A DNA stretch of 64,000 nt from Sphingopyxis sp. Root154 (GCF_001427105.1 NZ_LMGI01000005.1:18803-82802); one strand, 5' to 3'. Shown: positions 49,026 to 58,281, counted from the first letter of the stretch. Program-made: numbers and translations. Notes: generated by a model not told the origin, from the sequence alone.

Positions 49026-51161
49026 TCAGAATGTATATTTCAGCGTCGCCCGCGCGTTTCTCGGCTCGCCATAGACGAAGCCCGGGAACCAGACGTTGCC
49101 GCTGTAAAAGCGCTTGTCGAAGAGATTGTCGACATTGACCTGCAGCGACAGTGCCTCGGTCAGGTCGTAGCGCGCCATGATATTGGCGATGGCATAGGCG
49201 GGCTGGCCGATCCGCTCCTCGACATTCGTGCCGGGATTGACGGCGGTCACCGGCGGCCGGCTTTCCCATTTCACCGCGCCGCCGACGCTCAGGCCGTCGA
49301 GCGTTCCGGTAAAGTCGTAACGGGTCGCGAAGTTGAACACGCGGCGCGGCTGATGCGCGAGCACATGCGCGCCATCGGCATCTTTCGCGCTATAGTCGCT
49401 CCAGCCGGCGCTGACGTCCCATTGCGGGGTGATCTTGCCGACGATTTCGATTTCATAGCCCTTGGCGACCGTTCCCTTCGCGCCGCGATAGGCCTGGATC
49501 GGGGTGCCGGGGATGAACCCGTCGGCAATCGCCAGATTATCCTGCTCGATACGATAGACCGAGAGCGTCGCCAGCAGCTGGCCGTCGAGCAAGAGGGCTT
49601 TCAGGCCGGCTTCGTAATTGGTGCCTTCGAGCGGATCGATCAGATTGTTGTTGCGATCGCGCAGGTCGCCCTGCGGCTTGAAGATATTGGTATAGCTCGC
49701 ATAAGCGGACAAATTGTCGGTGAAATTATAGACCAGCCCGACATAGGGCGTGATCTGGCCCTTGTACGAGAGGGTATAGGGCGAGCTGTACAGGCTCTGT
49801 TCCTCGTTGCGCTTGTAATAGCTGACGCGACCGCCGCCGATGAGCTTCAGCCCGCCGATCAGGCTGATCCGCGTCGAGGCATAAACCGCCGCCTGCGTCG
49901 TGTTGCCGAATCCGGACATGTCATAACGCGCGCCCCATTCGGGCTCGGCGAGCCCGCCGTCGAAACTGTTGAAGTCGGCGATCGGGTCGATCGCGACCGG
50001 ATCGCGGTTGGTCCAGCCGTTGTCGACGCGGCTCGCCATCGCGCCGAACGCGAGGTCGTGCTGACCGCCCAGCAAGGTGAAGCTGCCATTGGCCTGGATG
50101 CTGCCATGCCATTGCTCGGGATCGGTCTTGTACCAATAGCCCGCGGTGGCCACGCCGACGCCGGTAGTGTGATCGGGCAGGCCGTCGAGCCACAGCAGCT
50201 TCGAATTTTCGAGTCCCTTGTGATAGCCGACATCGCCGCGAATTTCCCAGTCGCCGCCCAGTTTGCGCTTGAGCGTAGCAAAGGCCGAAATCTCGGTGGT
50301 GTTCCAGTGACCCCAGTCGGTGCCCGTGGTCTTGGAACGCGGCCAGTCGGTGCGCGTGCCGTCGCTGTACCAATAGGGCAATTGTGCCCACATGATCCCG
50401 TCGCGCTCGTCGCGCTGATAGCTTGCGCCGATGGACAGGGTGGTACGGTCGCCAAGATCGGCGTCGATCACGCCATAAAGGAGGAGGCCCTTCTTCTTTT
50501 CCAGATCGACGAAGCTGTCTTGCGTATACGCCTGAGCGACCGCGCGGGCGCGCACCGTCCCCGCGGCATTGAGGGGCGACTGGACGTCGAGGGTTGCGGA
50601 AAAACGATCCCACGAACCGGCCTCAAGGCTGATATTGCCCGTAAGTTCGCGCTCGGTCGCATGTTTGCGGATCAGGTTGACGACCGCCGACGGATCGCCG
50701 GCGCCCTGCATCAGGCCCGCGGCGCCGCGCACCAGGTCGACGCGCTCATATTGCGCGGTGCTGGTCTCGCCAAAGCCGACATTGCCATTTTCGAACGGTG
50801 CGCCGTCGAGCTGGAAATTCTGAACCTCGAACCCGCGTGCGGTGATCGCGCTGCGCCCGCGGTCGATATCTTTCTTGGAAATGCCGACGGTGAAGTCGAG
50901 CGCGTCGTTGATCGTGTTGAACGCCTGGTCCTGAATCTGCTGCTGCGTGATGACGCTGATCGTTTGCGGCGTTTCGAGCGGGGAGAGGGGGAGCCCGGTC
51001 GCGGCGGTGGGCTGATCGGTCCGGCCATAGCCGGTGACGACGATGGCATCGCCGGGTTTGTCGTCCGGTGCCGTCGGCAGCGTCTCTTGCTGCGCCTGCG
51101 CAAATGTCGAGACGCACAGAAGCGCCGATCCGGTCATCAGCAAACGAATGGAACGGCGCAT
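49026..51161 (-). CDS. TonB-dependent siderophore receptor
   Basis: A 711-residue outer-membrane receptor of the FpvA/FhuE type. It has a signal peptide (MRRSIRLLMTGSALLCVSTF, cleaved near AQA-Q), GDAIVVTGYG, LETPQTISVITQQQIQDQAF, ITARGFEVQNFQLDG, VDLVRGAAGLMQGAGDPSAV and a barrel ending RNARATLKYTF. PQTISV and DLVRGA.GL are hallmark siderophore-receptor motifs. A good Fur-like site lies 48-67 bp before the ATG. ATG 51161 is preceded by a G-rich ribosome site; upstream in-frame codons lack one. Confidence 0.92.
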   Translation of the reverse strand: MRRSIRLLMTGSALLCVSTFAQAQQETLPTAPDDKPGDAIVVTGYGRTDQPTAATGLPLSPLETPQTISVITQQQIQDQAFNTINDALDFTVGISKKDIDRGRSAITARGFEVQNFQLDGAPFENGNVGFGETSTAQYERVDLVRGAAGLMQGAGDPSAVVNLIRKHATERELTGNISLEAGSWDRFSATLDVQSPLNAAGTVRARAVAQAYTQDSFVDLEKKKGLLLYGVIDADLGDRTTLSIGASYQRDERDGIMWAQLPYWYSDGTRTDWPRSKTTGTDWGHWNTTEISAFATLKRKLGGDWEIRGDVGYHKGLENSKLLWLDGLPDHTTGVGVATAGYWYKTDPEQWHGSIQANGSFTLLGGQHDLAFGAMASRVDNGWTNRDPVAIDPIADFNSFDGGLAEPEWGARYDMSGFGNTTQAAVYASTRISLIGGLKLIGGGRVSYYKRNEEQSLYSSPYTLSYKGQITPYVGLVYNFTDNLSAYASYTNIFKPQGDLRDRNNNLIDPLEGTNYEAGLKALLLDGQLLATLSVYRIEQDNLAIADGFIPGTPIQAYRGAKGTVAKGYEIEIVGKITPQWDVSAGWSDYSAKDADGAHVLAHQPRRVFNFATRYDFTGTLDGLSVGGAVKWESRPPVTAVNPGTNVEERIGQPAYAIANIMARYDLTEALSLQVNVDNLFDKRFYSGNVWFPGFVYGEPRNARATLKYTF

Positions 51162-51208
51162 CTTTTTCCCCTTGTGTCGGCGGCCGGGCCGCGTCGGTGA
51201 TGCGCCAC

Positions 51209-51228
51209 TAATGAGATTAACTCGCATT
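51209..51228. promoter_or_regulatory. Candidate Fur box upstream of the siderophore receptor
   Basis: TAATGAGATTAACTCGCATT, on the minus strand AATGCGAGTTAATCTCATTA, resembles Fur sites such as AATGCGAATTATTCTCATT. It lies 48-67 bp before the receptor ATG. The remaining gap to the paoA-like gene (51229-51586) holds a small GGCGGG/CCCGCC hairpin (51306-51319) and no gene I can support. Confidence 0.55.
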
Positions 51229-51586
51229 TGCAATATTGAAGGTCAGCTATTCGCTGTCGGCGTTAGTGCTTCACCCGCCGCCATTCGGACTATAGACAAC
51301 CGCGGGGCGGGGACCCGCCCGCATCGCATTGTCGCGGGCCGCTTGATTTTCGGTGATATTATCGTGCCTTATGGGCGATTGATCCGCGCCGACGCCGCCG
51401 GGCCACGCGCTTTGCATCGCCCGGCGCGACGCCTGTTCCGCTGCCTGTTATTATGATACCTCTGCATCACGAATCCGGAATTTTCTGTGCCGACGCGGTC
51501 CCCATAAGCTGCGCGGTATCGACTGCCTGAACCTTCCCGTGGGCGTCCGCGTCCATCGGCAAACAGAACAGAAACGGACGAACGCG

Positions 51587-52228
51587 ATGCAGACTCCAGA
51601 AGAATTTGAGCTGTCGCGGCGCGGCGTGCTTGCGGGCGGCGCAGCGTCGGTTGCGACGGTGACGCTGGTCCCGATCGGGACGGCAGCGGCTGCGGCCCCG
51701 GCTGCCAAATCTCCGCCGACCGCCAAAGTGGCCTTCGAGGTGAACGGTGCGGCGCGCGCGCTCGAACTCGACACGCGAACATCGTTGCTCGACGCGCTAC
51801 GGGAGCATCTGCACCTGACGGGCACCAAGAAGGGCTGCGACCACGGCCAGTGCGGCGCCTGCACCGTGATCGTCGACGGGCGGCGCATCAACAGCTGCCT
51901 GACCTTGGCAGTGATGCACGAGGGCGAGAAGATCACAACGATCGAAGGCCTGGGCACGCCCGACAAGATGCACGCGATGCAGGCCGCGTTCGTGACGCAC
52001 GACGGCTATCAATGCGGCTATTGCACCCCGGGCCAGATCTGCTCGGCGGTCGCGGTGCTCGACGAGATCAAGGCCGGGGTCCCGAGCCATGTCACCGCCG
52101 ACCTCGGCGCCGCCCCGACGGTGACCAAGGTCGAGCTGCGCGAGCGGATGAGCGGCAATATCTGCCGCTGCGGCGCCTATTCGAACATCATCGATGCGAT
52201 CACCGATGTGGCGGGAGTGAAGGCATGA
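51587..52228 (+). CDS. paoA: 2Fe-2S subunit of periplasmic aldehyde oxidoreductase (PaoA-like)
   Basis: A 213-residue iron-sulfur subunit of the xanthine oxidase family. It has a twin-arginine leader (ELSRRGVLAGGAASVATVTL). The plant-ferredoxin cluster uses Cys84, 89, 92 and 104 (GCDHGQCGACT), and the second 2Fe-2S cluster uses Cys143, 146, 193 and 195 (YQCGYCTPGQ, ICRCGAY). As in E. coli PaoABC, this Tat-bearing subunit should take the whole heterotrimer to the periplasm. The ATG overlap with the FAD subunit (52225-52228) marks an operon. Confidence 0.9.
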   Translation: MQTPEEFELSRRGVLAGGAASVATVTLVPIGTAAAAAPAAKSPPTAKVAFEVNGAARALELDTRTSLLDALREHLHLTGTKKGCDHGQCGACTVIVDGRRINSCLTLAVMHEGEKITTIEGLGTPDKMHAMQAAFVTHDGYQCGYCTPGQICSAVAVLDEIKAGVPSHVTADLGAAPTVTKVELRERMSGNICRCGAYSNIIDAITDVAGVKA

Positions 52229-53175
52229 AAAGCTTCACCTACGAACGCGTCGATAGCGCTGCGGCGGCGACTGCGGCATTTACCCGGACGCCCGGCGCGC
52301 GCTTCATCGCGGGCGGCACCAACCTGCTCGACCTGATGAAGCTCGAGATTGAGACGCCGAGCCACCTCATCGACGTCAGCCGCCTCGCGCTCGACAAGAT
52401 CGAGGCGACGGCCGAGGGCGGACTCCGCATCGGCGCGATGGTGCGCAACACCGACCTTGCAAGCGATGCGCGCGTGCGGCGCGACTATGGCCTGCTCACC
52501 CGCGCGCTCGTCGCGGGCGCGTCGGGGCAACTTCGCAACAAGGCGACGACCGCGGGCAATCTGCTCCAGCGGACGCGCTGCCCCTATTTTTATGACACCA
52601 ACCAGCCGTGCAACAAGCGCAAGCCCGGCAGTGGCTGCGCCGCGATCGGTGGCTTTAACCGGCTGCACGCGGTCGTCGGCGCGAGCGACGCATGTATCGC
52701 GACGCACCCCAGCGACATGGCGGTGGCGATGCGCGCGCTCGACGCCGCGATCGAGACGGTCGACGCGGCGGGCAAGGCGCGCGCTATTCCCATCGCCGAT
52801 TTCTATCGCGCGCCGGGTAAGACTCCGCATCTGGAAACGGTGCTGGCGCCGGGCGAGCTGATCACAGCGGTTACATTGCCAAAGCCTGTCGGCGGGACGC
52901 ACATCTATCACAAGGTGCGCGACCGCGCCTCCTATGCCTTTGCGCTGATTTCGGTCGGCGCAATCGTCCAGCGCGACGGGACCGGCCGTGTGGCGCTTGG
53001 CGGGGTCGGCTACAAGCCGTGGCGCGTCGAGGCGGCCGAGGCGGCGTTGCCGCGCGGCGCGAAGCCCGTCGCCGACGGCCTGCTGGCGGGCGCCAGGACC
53101 ACCCATGAAAATGCCTATAAGCTGCCCCTCGTCGAGCGCACGCTCGCCGGGGTGCTGGCGCAAGCGAAGGGCTGA
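52225..53175 (+). CDS. paoB: FAD-binding subunit of periplasmic aldehyde oxidoreductase (PaoB-like)
   Basis: A 316-residue flavin subunit of the xanthine oxidase family. FAD contacts are in FIAGGTNLLDLMK and TTAGNLLQRTRCPY. The Cys-rich insert CPYFYDTNQPCNKRKPGSGC is where PaoB-type subunits bind an extra 4Fe-4S cluster, so this is the Pao branch rather than cytosolic xanthine dehydrogenase. It has no signal of its own, as expected for co-export with the paoA-like subunit. Confidence 0.9.
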   Translation: MKSFTYERVDSAAAATAAFTRTPGARFIAGGTNLLDLMKLEIETPSHLIDVSRLALDKIEATAEGGLRIGAMVRNTDLASDARVRRDYGLLTRALVAGASGQLRNKATTAGNLLQRTRCPYFYDTNQPCNKRKPGSGCAAIGGFNRLHAVVGASDACIATHPSDMAVAMRALDAAIETVDAAGKARAIPIADFYRAPGKTPHLETVLAPGELITAVTLPKPVGGTHIYHKVRDRASYAFALISVGAIVQRDGTGRVALGGVGYKPWRVEAAEAALPRGAKPVADGLLAGARTTHENAYKLPLVERTLAGVLAQAKG

Positions 53176-53178
53176 GCC

Positions 53179-55380
53179 ATGAAATTCGACACGCCCGCAA
53201 CGACCAATCCGATCGATCAGATGAAGATCGTCGGCAAACCCACCAATCGCATCGAGGGGCCGCTCAAGACGACGGGCACCGCGCCCTATGCCTATGAACG
53301 TCACGATGTCGCGGCAAACCAGGCCTATGGCTATGTCGTCGGATCGGCGATCGCCAAGGGGCGGATCGCGTCGATGAACCTCGACGAGGCCAGAGCGGCC
53401 CCGGGCGTCATCGCGATCGTCACCGCGGACAATGCGGGCAAGCTGGCAAAGGGCAATTTCAACACCGCCAAGTTGCTCGGCGGCCCCGATATCGAACATT
53501 ATCATCAGGCCATCGCGCTCGTCGTCGCCGACAGTTTCGAACAGGCGCGCGCCGCCGCCTCGCTCGTCCGAGTCGAATATACCCGCGGCAAGGGCGCGTA
53601 CGATCTTGCCGCCGCGATCGATACCGCGATCAAGCCGAAAGCCTCCTTCGGCACCGAACCGGATACCGCCGTCGGCAATTTCGCCGCCGCCTTCGCCGCG
53701 GCGCCGGTGCAGCTCGACGCGCGCTACACGACGCCCGATCACAGCCACGCGATGATGGAGCCGCATGCGACGATCGCGGCGTGGGAGGGTGACAAGCTGA
53801 CCGTCTGGACATCGAACCAGATGATCGCCTGGTCGGTCGGCGATATGGCCAAGACGCTCGGCATTCCAAAGGAAAATATCCGCTTCGACTCGCCCTATAT
53901 CGGCGGAGGGTTCGGCGGAAAATTGTTCAATCGCGCCGATGTGCTGCTGGCCGCGCTGGGGGCGAAGGCATCGAAACGGCCGGTCAAGGTCGCGCTGCCC
54001 CGACCGTTGATGATCAACAACACGACGCACCGCCCGGCGACGATCCAGCGCGTCCGTCTCGGCGCGACAGCCGACGGCAAGCTCACCGCGATCGGGCACG
54101 AAAGCTGGTCGGGCGACCTGCCCGGCGGCGGCCCCGAAACCGCCGTGGCGCAGACGCGCCTGCTCTATGCCGGCGAAAATCGCATGACCGCGATGCGCCT
54201 TGCGGTGCTCGATCTGCCCGAAGGCAATGCGATGCGCGCGCCCGGCGAGGCGCCGGGGCTGATGGCGCTCGAGATCGCGGTCGACGAGCTGGCCGAGAAG
54301 GTGGGCATGGATCCGGTTGCCTTGCGCGTCCTCAACGACACACAGGTTGATCCCGAAAAGCCGAGCCGGCCCTTTTCGCAGCGCCAGCTCAACAAATGTC
54401 TCGAGACCGGCGCCGAGAAGTTCGGCTGGAGCAAGCGGGCCAAGCCCGGTGCCACGCGCGACGGGCGCTGGCTGGTCGGAATGGGGGTCGCCGCGGCGTT
54501 CCGCAACAATCTGAACGGACCATCGGCGGCGCGCGTTCGCCTCGCCAAATCGGGGGTCGTGACGGTCGAGACCGACATGACCGATATCGGCACCGGCACC
54601 TATACGATCATCGCGCAGACTGCGGCCGAAATGATGGGCGTGCCGCTCGACAAGGTGGTCGTGAAGCTTGGCGATTCGTCGTTTCCGGTGTCGGCGGGGT
54701 CGGGCGGACAGTGGGGTGCCAACAGCTCGACCGCGGGCGTATACGCCGCGTGCGTCAAGCTGCGCGAGGCTGTCGTACAGAAACTCGGCCTCGCGTCCGA
54801 TGCGGTCTTTGCGGACGGCAAGGTCAAGGCCGGGCGCCGCAGCGTCGCGCTCGGCGATGCGGCGGCGGACGGCGAACTCGTCGCCGAGGACAATATGGAA
54901 TATGGCGATCTCGCCGAGAAATTTCAGCAATCGACTTTTGGCGCGCATTTCGTCGAGGCCGGCGTCGATGCGATGACGGGCGAAATCCGCGTCCGCCGGA
55001 TGCTCGCGGTCTGCGCCGCCGGGCGCATCCTCAATCCCAAGGCGGCACGCAGCCAGGTGATCGGCGCGATGACGATGGGCGCGGGCGCGGCGCTGATGGA
55101 AGAACTCGCGGTCGACAAGCGTTTCGGCTTTTTCGTCAATCACGATCTCGCCGGTTATGAAGTCCCGGTCCATGCCGACATTCCGCATCAGGACGTCATC
55201 TTCCTCGACGAGGCCGATCCGACGACGTCGCCGATGAAAGCAAAGGGCGTCGGCGAACTCGGCATCTGCGGCGTCGCCGCGGCGGTCGCCAATGCGATCT
55301 ATAATGCGACGGGCGTGCGCGTCCGCAACTACCCGATCACGCTCGACAAGCTGCTGGGCAAGCTACCGGACATGGTGTGA
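53179..55380 (+). CDS. paoC: Molybdopterin-binding subunit of periplasmic aldehyde oxidoreductase (PaoC-like)
   Basis: A 733-residue catalytic subunit of the xanthine oxidase family. Molybdenum-cofactor motifs include YIGGGFGGKLF, RAPGEAPGLMALE and AGSGGQWGANSSTAGVYAAC; the active-site Glu is in KGVGELGICG near the C-terminus. It oxidises aldehydes, probably aromatic ones in the periplasm, with the cytosine-dinucleotide form of the cofactor. It follows the FAD subunit after 3 bp. The MocA-like and XdhC-like genes downstream should mature it. Confidence 0.91.
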   Translation: MKFDTPATTNPIDQMKIVGKPTNRIEGPLKTTGTAPYAYERHDVAANQAYGYVVGSAIAKGRIASMNLDEARAAPGVIAIVTADNAGKLAKGNFNTAKLLGGPDIEHYHQAIALVVADSFEQARAAASLVRVEYTRGKGAYDLAAAIDTAIKPKASFGTEPDTAVGNFAAAFAAAPVQLDARYTTPDHSHAMMEPHATIAAWEGDKLTVWTSNQMIAWSVGDMAKTLGIPKENIRFDSPYIGGGFGGKLFNRADVLLAALGAKASKRPVKVALPRPLMINNTTHRPATIQRVRLGATADGKLTAIGHESWSGDLPGGGPETAVAQTRLLYAGENRMTAMRLAVLDLPEGNAMRAPGEAPGLMALEIAVDELAEKVGMDPVALRVLNDTQVDPEKPSRPFSQRQLNKCLETGAEKFGWSKRAKPGATRDGRWLVGMGVAAAFRNNLNGPSAARVRLAKSGVVTVETDMTDIGTGTYTIIAQTAAEMMGVPLDKVVVKLGDSSFPVSAGSGGQWGANSSTAGVYAACVKLREAVVQKLGLASDAVFADGKVKAGRRSVALGDAAADGELVAEDNMEYGDLAEKFQQSTFGAHFVEAGVDAMTGEIRVRRMLAVCAAGRILNPKAARSQVIGAMTMGAGAALMEELAVDKRFGFFVNHDLAGYEVPVHADIPHQDVIFLDEADPTTSPMKAKGVGELGICGVAAAVANAIYNATGVRVRNYPITLDKLLGKLPDMV

Positions 55381-55402
55381 TCGCCAGCGTGAGAGCGGGG
55401 TT

Positions 55403-55978
55403 TTATTCGGGCAGATCGTCCGGCCGGTCGATGTCCACCAGCTCACCGGCAGGGGCGGGGACGAGTGCGGCATCGGCCAGCAGGGCCTTGCCCCCCCGGT
55501 CGCCCTCGCCGCTGCGCAGCGTTTCGAACAGCGCGCGGGCGAACAATGCCGGGGGCATCGCCGCCTCGCCATTGGTCGACGCGACGACGGGCGCCTTTAC
55601 CGGATCGAACCGCGCCATGAGTTTGCGCAGATGGCCGGTGCCGACGAAGGGCATGTCCGCAAGGCAGACCATCGCCACTTCGTCGGGGCCCCGCGCCGCC
55701 TCGGCAATGCCGCACGACAGGGATCGCGACATCCCATGTTCGGGATGCGGATTGACGACAATCTCGAAGCCGTGCGCCGCCAGCAACCGCGCGAGCGTGC
55801 CACGGTCGTCGCGGCAGACGGCGATGCGCCGCCGCGGCGCCAGCAGGGCGATGTGCCGGGCCGCGTGCAGCGCCAGCGGTTCGCCAGCGAGCGGCGCCAG
55901 CAGCTTGTCGTCGGTCCCGAACCGCTGCGACGTGCCCGCGGCGAGCAGGATGACGGCGATGTTCGCGGCTTCTATCAC
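55403..55978 (-). CDS. MocA-like nucleotidyltransferase (molybdopterin cytidylyltransferase)
   Basis: A protein of about 191 residues with a nucleotidyltransferase fold. The start motif is IAVILLAAGTSQRFGTDDKL, followed by PEHGMSRSLSCGI and VCLADMPFVG, as in MocA, which adds CMP to molybdopterin for PaoABC-type enzymes. GTG 55978 gives the normal family N-terminus; an ATG at 56023 would add 15 unusual residues and crowd the divergent xdhC-like start. It lies antisense, between the Pao operon and the XdhC-like gene. Confidence 0.8.
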   Translation of the reverse strand: MIEAANIAVILLAAGTSQRFGTDDKLLAPLAGEPLALHAARHIALLAPRRRIAVCRDDRGTLARLLAAHGFEIVVNPHPEHGMSRSLSCGIAEAARGPDEVAMVCLADMPFVGTGHLRKLMARFDPVKAPVVASTNGEAAMPPALFARALFETLRSGEGDRGGKALLADAALVPAPAGELVDIDRPDDLPE

Positions 55979-56035
55979 GGCTCTCGTTCCTGCAGGCGCC
56001 CTTTGCGCGTCGCCGGACTTCAAAGCAAATCGCAG

Positions 56036-57031
56036 ATGATAGCAACCACGCCCGCCGACATATTGCGCTTTGTCCTGGCGCGCGCCGCGGAGGGTGCCGG
56101 GACGATCCTCGTCACGCTCACCGCGATTAAGGGATCGTCGCCGCGTGCGATCGGCGCCCAGATGGCGGTCGCGGAGGACGGGCGATATGCCGGTTCCTTC
56201 TCGGGCGGCTGCATCGAAGCGGCGGTTGTCGCCGAGGCGATCGGAACACTATCCGACGGCCGCGCCAAGCTCGTGCGATTCGGCGCGGGGTCGCCCTATC
56301 TCGACATCCGGCTTCCGTGCGGCGGCGGGATCGACCTGCTGTTCAATCCGCGTCCCGATTCCGATGCGATCGCACAGGCGCTGGCGCAGCATGATCGCCG
56401 GGAGATGGCGGCGCTGCGGCTGGCCGACGATGGCGTGCATTCCGATACGATGACCGGCGCGCACGCGATCGCCGGCTGGGAGGATGGAAGCTTCCGCCTC
56501 GGCTATGTTCCGAAGCTTCGTATCGTCGCGATGGGGCAGGGCGAAGAACTCACCGCGCTCGCGCGCCTCGCCGCCGCCTTCGGCGCCAAGGTCAGCGTGA
56601 TTTCCCCCGACGAACGGGCGCTTGCCGATCTGGATGCCGAGGGTTTCGACACCGTCCGGCTGACTTCGCGCACGAACCTGCCGCCGCTCGTCACCGATCC
56701 CTGGACGGCGATCATTTCGGTTTTTCACGATCGCGACTGGGAAGAGGAACTGCTGCCGCGCGCGCTCCAGCTTCCTTCCTTTTATATCGGGGCGATCGGG
56801 AGCCAGCGGACGCAGGATGTCCGGCGGAATGGCTTGCGCGAGGCCGGCGTGCCCGAGGATCTTCGGCTAAAGCTTCGCACGTCGGTGGGGCTGATCCCGG
56901 CGACGCGCGATCCGGCGACCCTGGCACTGTCGGCGCTGTCGCAGATTGTGCAGGACTATCACCAGCTCGGGGGTACGGACGCGGATGTCGACCGCCTGCC
57001 TATGGTTCGCAGCCTGACCAGCCCGGTTTAA
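56036..57031 (+). CDS. XdhC/CoxI-family maturation factor (PaoD-like)
   Basis: A 331-residue XdhC-family protein, which binds the molybdenum cofactor, aids its sulfuration and inserts it into enzymes like PaoABC. The N-terminal domain has GSSPRAIGAQMAV and GSFSGGCIEAAVV; the C-terminal Rossmann-like domain has IISVFHDRDWEEELLPRAL and YIGAIGSQRTQDVRR. It is the likely chaperone of the Pao complex upstream. Its stop and that of the convergent TPR gene overlap in the 4 bases TTAA (57028-57031). Confidence 0.87.
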   Translation: MIATTPADILRFVLARAAEGAGTILVTLTAIKGSSPRAIGAQMAVAEDGRYAGSFSGGCIEAAVVAEAIGTLSDGRAKLVRFGAGSPYLDIRLPCGGGIDLLFNPRPDSDAIAQALAQHDRREMAALRLADDGVHSDTMTGAHAIAGWEDGSFRLGYVPKLRIVAMGQGEELTALARLAAAFGAKVSVISPDERALADLDAEGFDTVRLTSRTNLPPLVTDPWTAIISVFHDRDWEEELLPRALQLPSFYIGAIGSQRTQDVRRNGLREAGVPEDLRLKLRTSVGLIPATRDPATLALSALSQIVQDYHQLGGTDADVDRLPMVRSLTSPV

Positions 57032-58095
57032 TCGCGCTCGCGCGGCTGCCGTATCACCTGATACCGGGCGTCGAGGTTGATCGCGCGTTGTTCGTCGACG
57101 TCGGCGCGCTTCGTATCCCCCTGTTTTCGAAGCAGAAGGCTGCGATTATAATAAGCGCGCGCCGACTGCGGCGCATGCCGGACCGCGCGGTCGAGATCGG
57201 CGATCGCGCGCGTGTTTTCGCCCTGACGGTCGTAAGCGAGGCCGCGGTTGAGGTAGGCGACCGACAGGTCGGGCGCGACGGCAATCGCTTCGTCGAACGC
57301 CGTGATCGCGCCGTCGAGGTCACCCTTCCATGCGCGTTCCAACCCGTCGGAAAGATGCGCGTCCGCTTGCGCTCGAACGGCTTTCGCGCCGATGTTCGCC
57401 AGCTTTTTGCACCGCGACAGCGTGCGGCTCGGATCGTTCACCGTGCAGGCGTTCCAGTCGCCGCGCCTGGGGGCGCCGCGCGCCGCGATGCGCGATCCCG
57501 TGACGACGACCGAATCCTCGGCGACTTCGCTCGATGAATAGGCCGAAATGGCGGAGGGTGAATCCTGCACTGGGCGGGCCATGCGCTGCGCCGAGACAAT
57601 GATCCCCTCGCGTTCTTCGGCTTTTGCTGCCGGGGCGGCGGGCGGCGCCTGCGCCAATTCGACGCGCTTCGCCGTCGGCGCGGACGCGTCGGGAGGCGCC
57701 GCTACAATTGGCTCTGCAGCAGGGCCGTTCTTTGCGGACGGCGGTGCCGCGATTGCGACCGGAGCGGGCACGTCGGCCCGGTTGTCCACGACCGTTCGTA
57801 CCGGCTCGTCCGTCTCGCGCGCAATCTGTTCGTCGGCCGCTGGCGCCCCCGGATCCAATGCCGTCCATGCGAAGGGCAGGCTGATCGCGGCGACCAGCGC
57901 GGCGGTTGCGAACAGCCCCGCTTGCGGACGCCGAAGATTGGCCCACCACGATACTCTCGTCGGTCGGGGCGCACCCTGCGGTGCAGGCGTCCCGTCGAAG
58001 CGGGCAAGCGCGTCGGCAATCGCCGTCTCGCGCCGTTTCGGGGCGGGCGGCGGCGGTTCGGGCAGAAAGGCTTTCAACTCGTCATCGCCCGCCAT
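57028..58095 (-). CDS. Single-pass membrane protein with TPR repeats and TonB-receptor-like motifs
   Basis: A 355-residue protein. A cytosolic Pro-rich N-terminus (about 58 residues) precedes one membrane helix (about 60-79), then an Ala/Pro-rich periplasmic linker and TPR repeats from about residue 245 (DGAITAFDEAIAVAPDLSVA, TRAIADLDRAVRHAPQSARA). The linker contains GIIVSAQRMARPVQDSPSAI and VVVTGSRIAARG, which look like TonB-receptor N-terminal plug sequences although no barrel follows. With an ECF sigma gene and VWA lipoprotein upstream, the N-terminus may bind the sigma factor. That role is speculation. Confidence 0.75.
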   Translation of the reverse strand: MAGDDELKAFLPEPPPPAPKRRETAIADALARFDGTPAPQGAPRPTRVSWWANLRRPQAGLFATAALVAAISLPFAWTALDPGAPAADEQIARETDEPVRTVVDNRADVPAPVAIAAPPSAKNGPAAEPIVAAPPDASAPTAKRVELAQAPPAAPAAKAEEREGIIVSAQRMARPVQDSPSAISAYSSSEVAEDSVVVTGSRIAARGAPRRGDWNACTVNDPSRTLSRCKKLANIGAKAVRAQADAHLSDGLERAWKGDLDGAITAFDEAIAVAPDLSVAYLNRGLAYDRQGENTRAIADLDRAVRHAPQSARAYYNRSLLLRKQGDTKRADVDEQRAINLDARYQVIRQPRERD

Positions 58096-58245
58096 GGCTA
58101 CGATGCCCCCGGCGCGGCGCGGCGCGATTTCGAACCCGGTCGAGATGGCAGGCGCGAGAGAAAGAACATGGGCATCGTCTGGCCTTATACGCAGAATATT
58201 ACGGCGGTCGAATATCTCGATCGACCGGCCGAAACGGGCGGGGCG

Positions 58246-58281
58246 GATGCGGCGGCGCTTCGCGGGAATCGCCGCCGCATC
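58246..58281. other. Strong 12-bp hairpin after the VWA gene
   Basis: GATGCGGCGGCG (58246-58257) and CGCCGCCGCATC (58270-58281) form a perfect stem with a 12-base loop, 3 bp after the VWA stop on the minus strand. No T-run follows, so it may limit read-through or stabilise the mRNA end rather than be a classic terminator. The rest of the gap 58096-58284 shows nothing I can name. Confidence 0.5.

Noticed and set aside
52177..55188. A 1003-codon open frame antisense to the paoBC-like genes
   Set aside because: It mirrors the codon pattern of the real genes in high-GC DNA, is rich in Arg/His/Asp runs and has no domain. The sense frames carry clear enzyme motifs. The same applies to long antisense frames at 3934-6429, 22821-24737 and 48966-51200.
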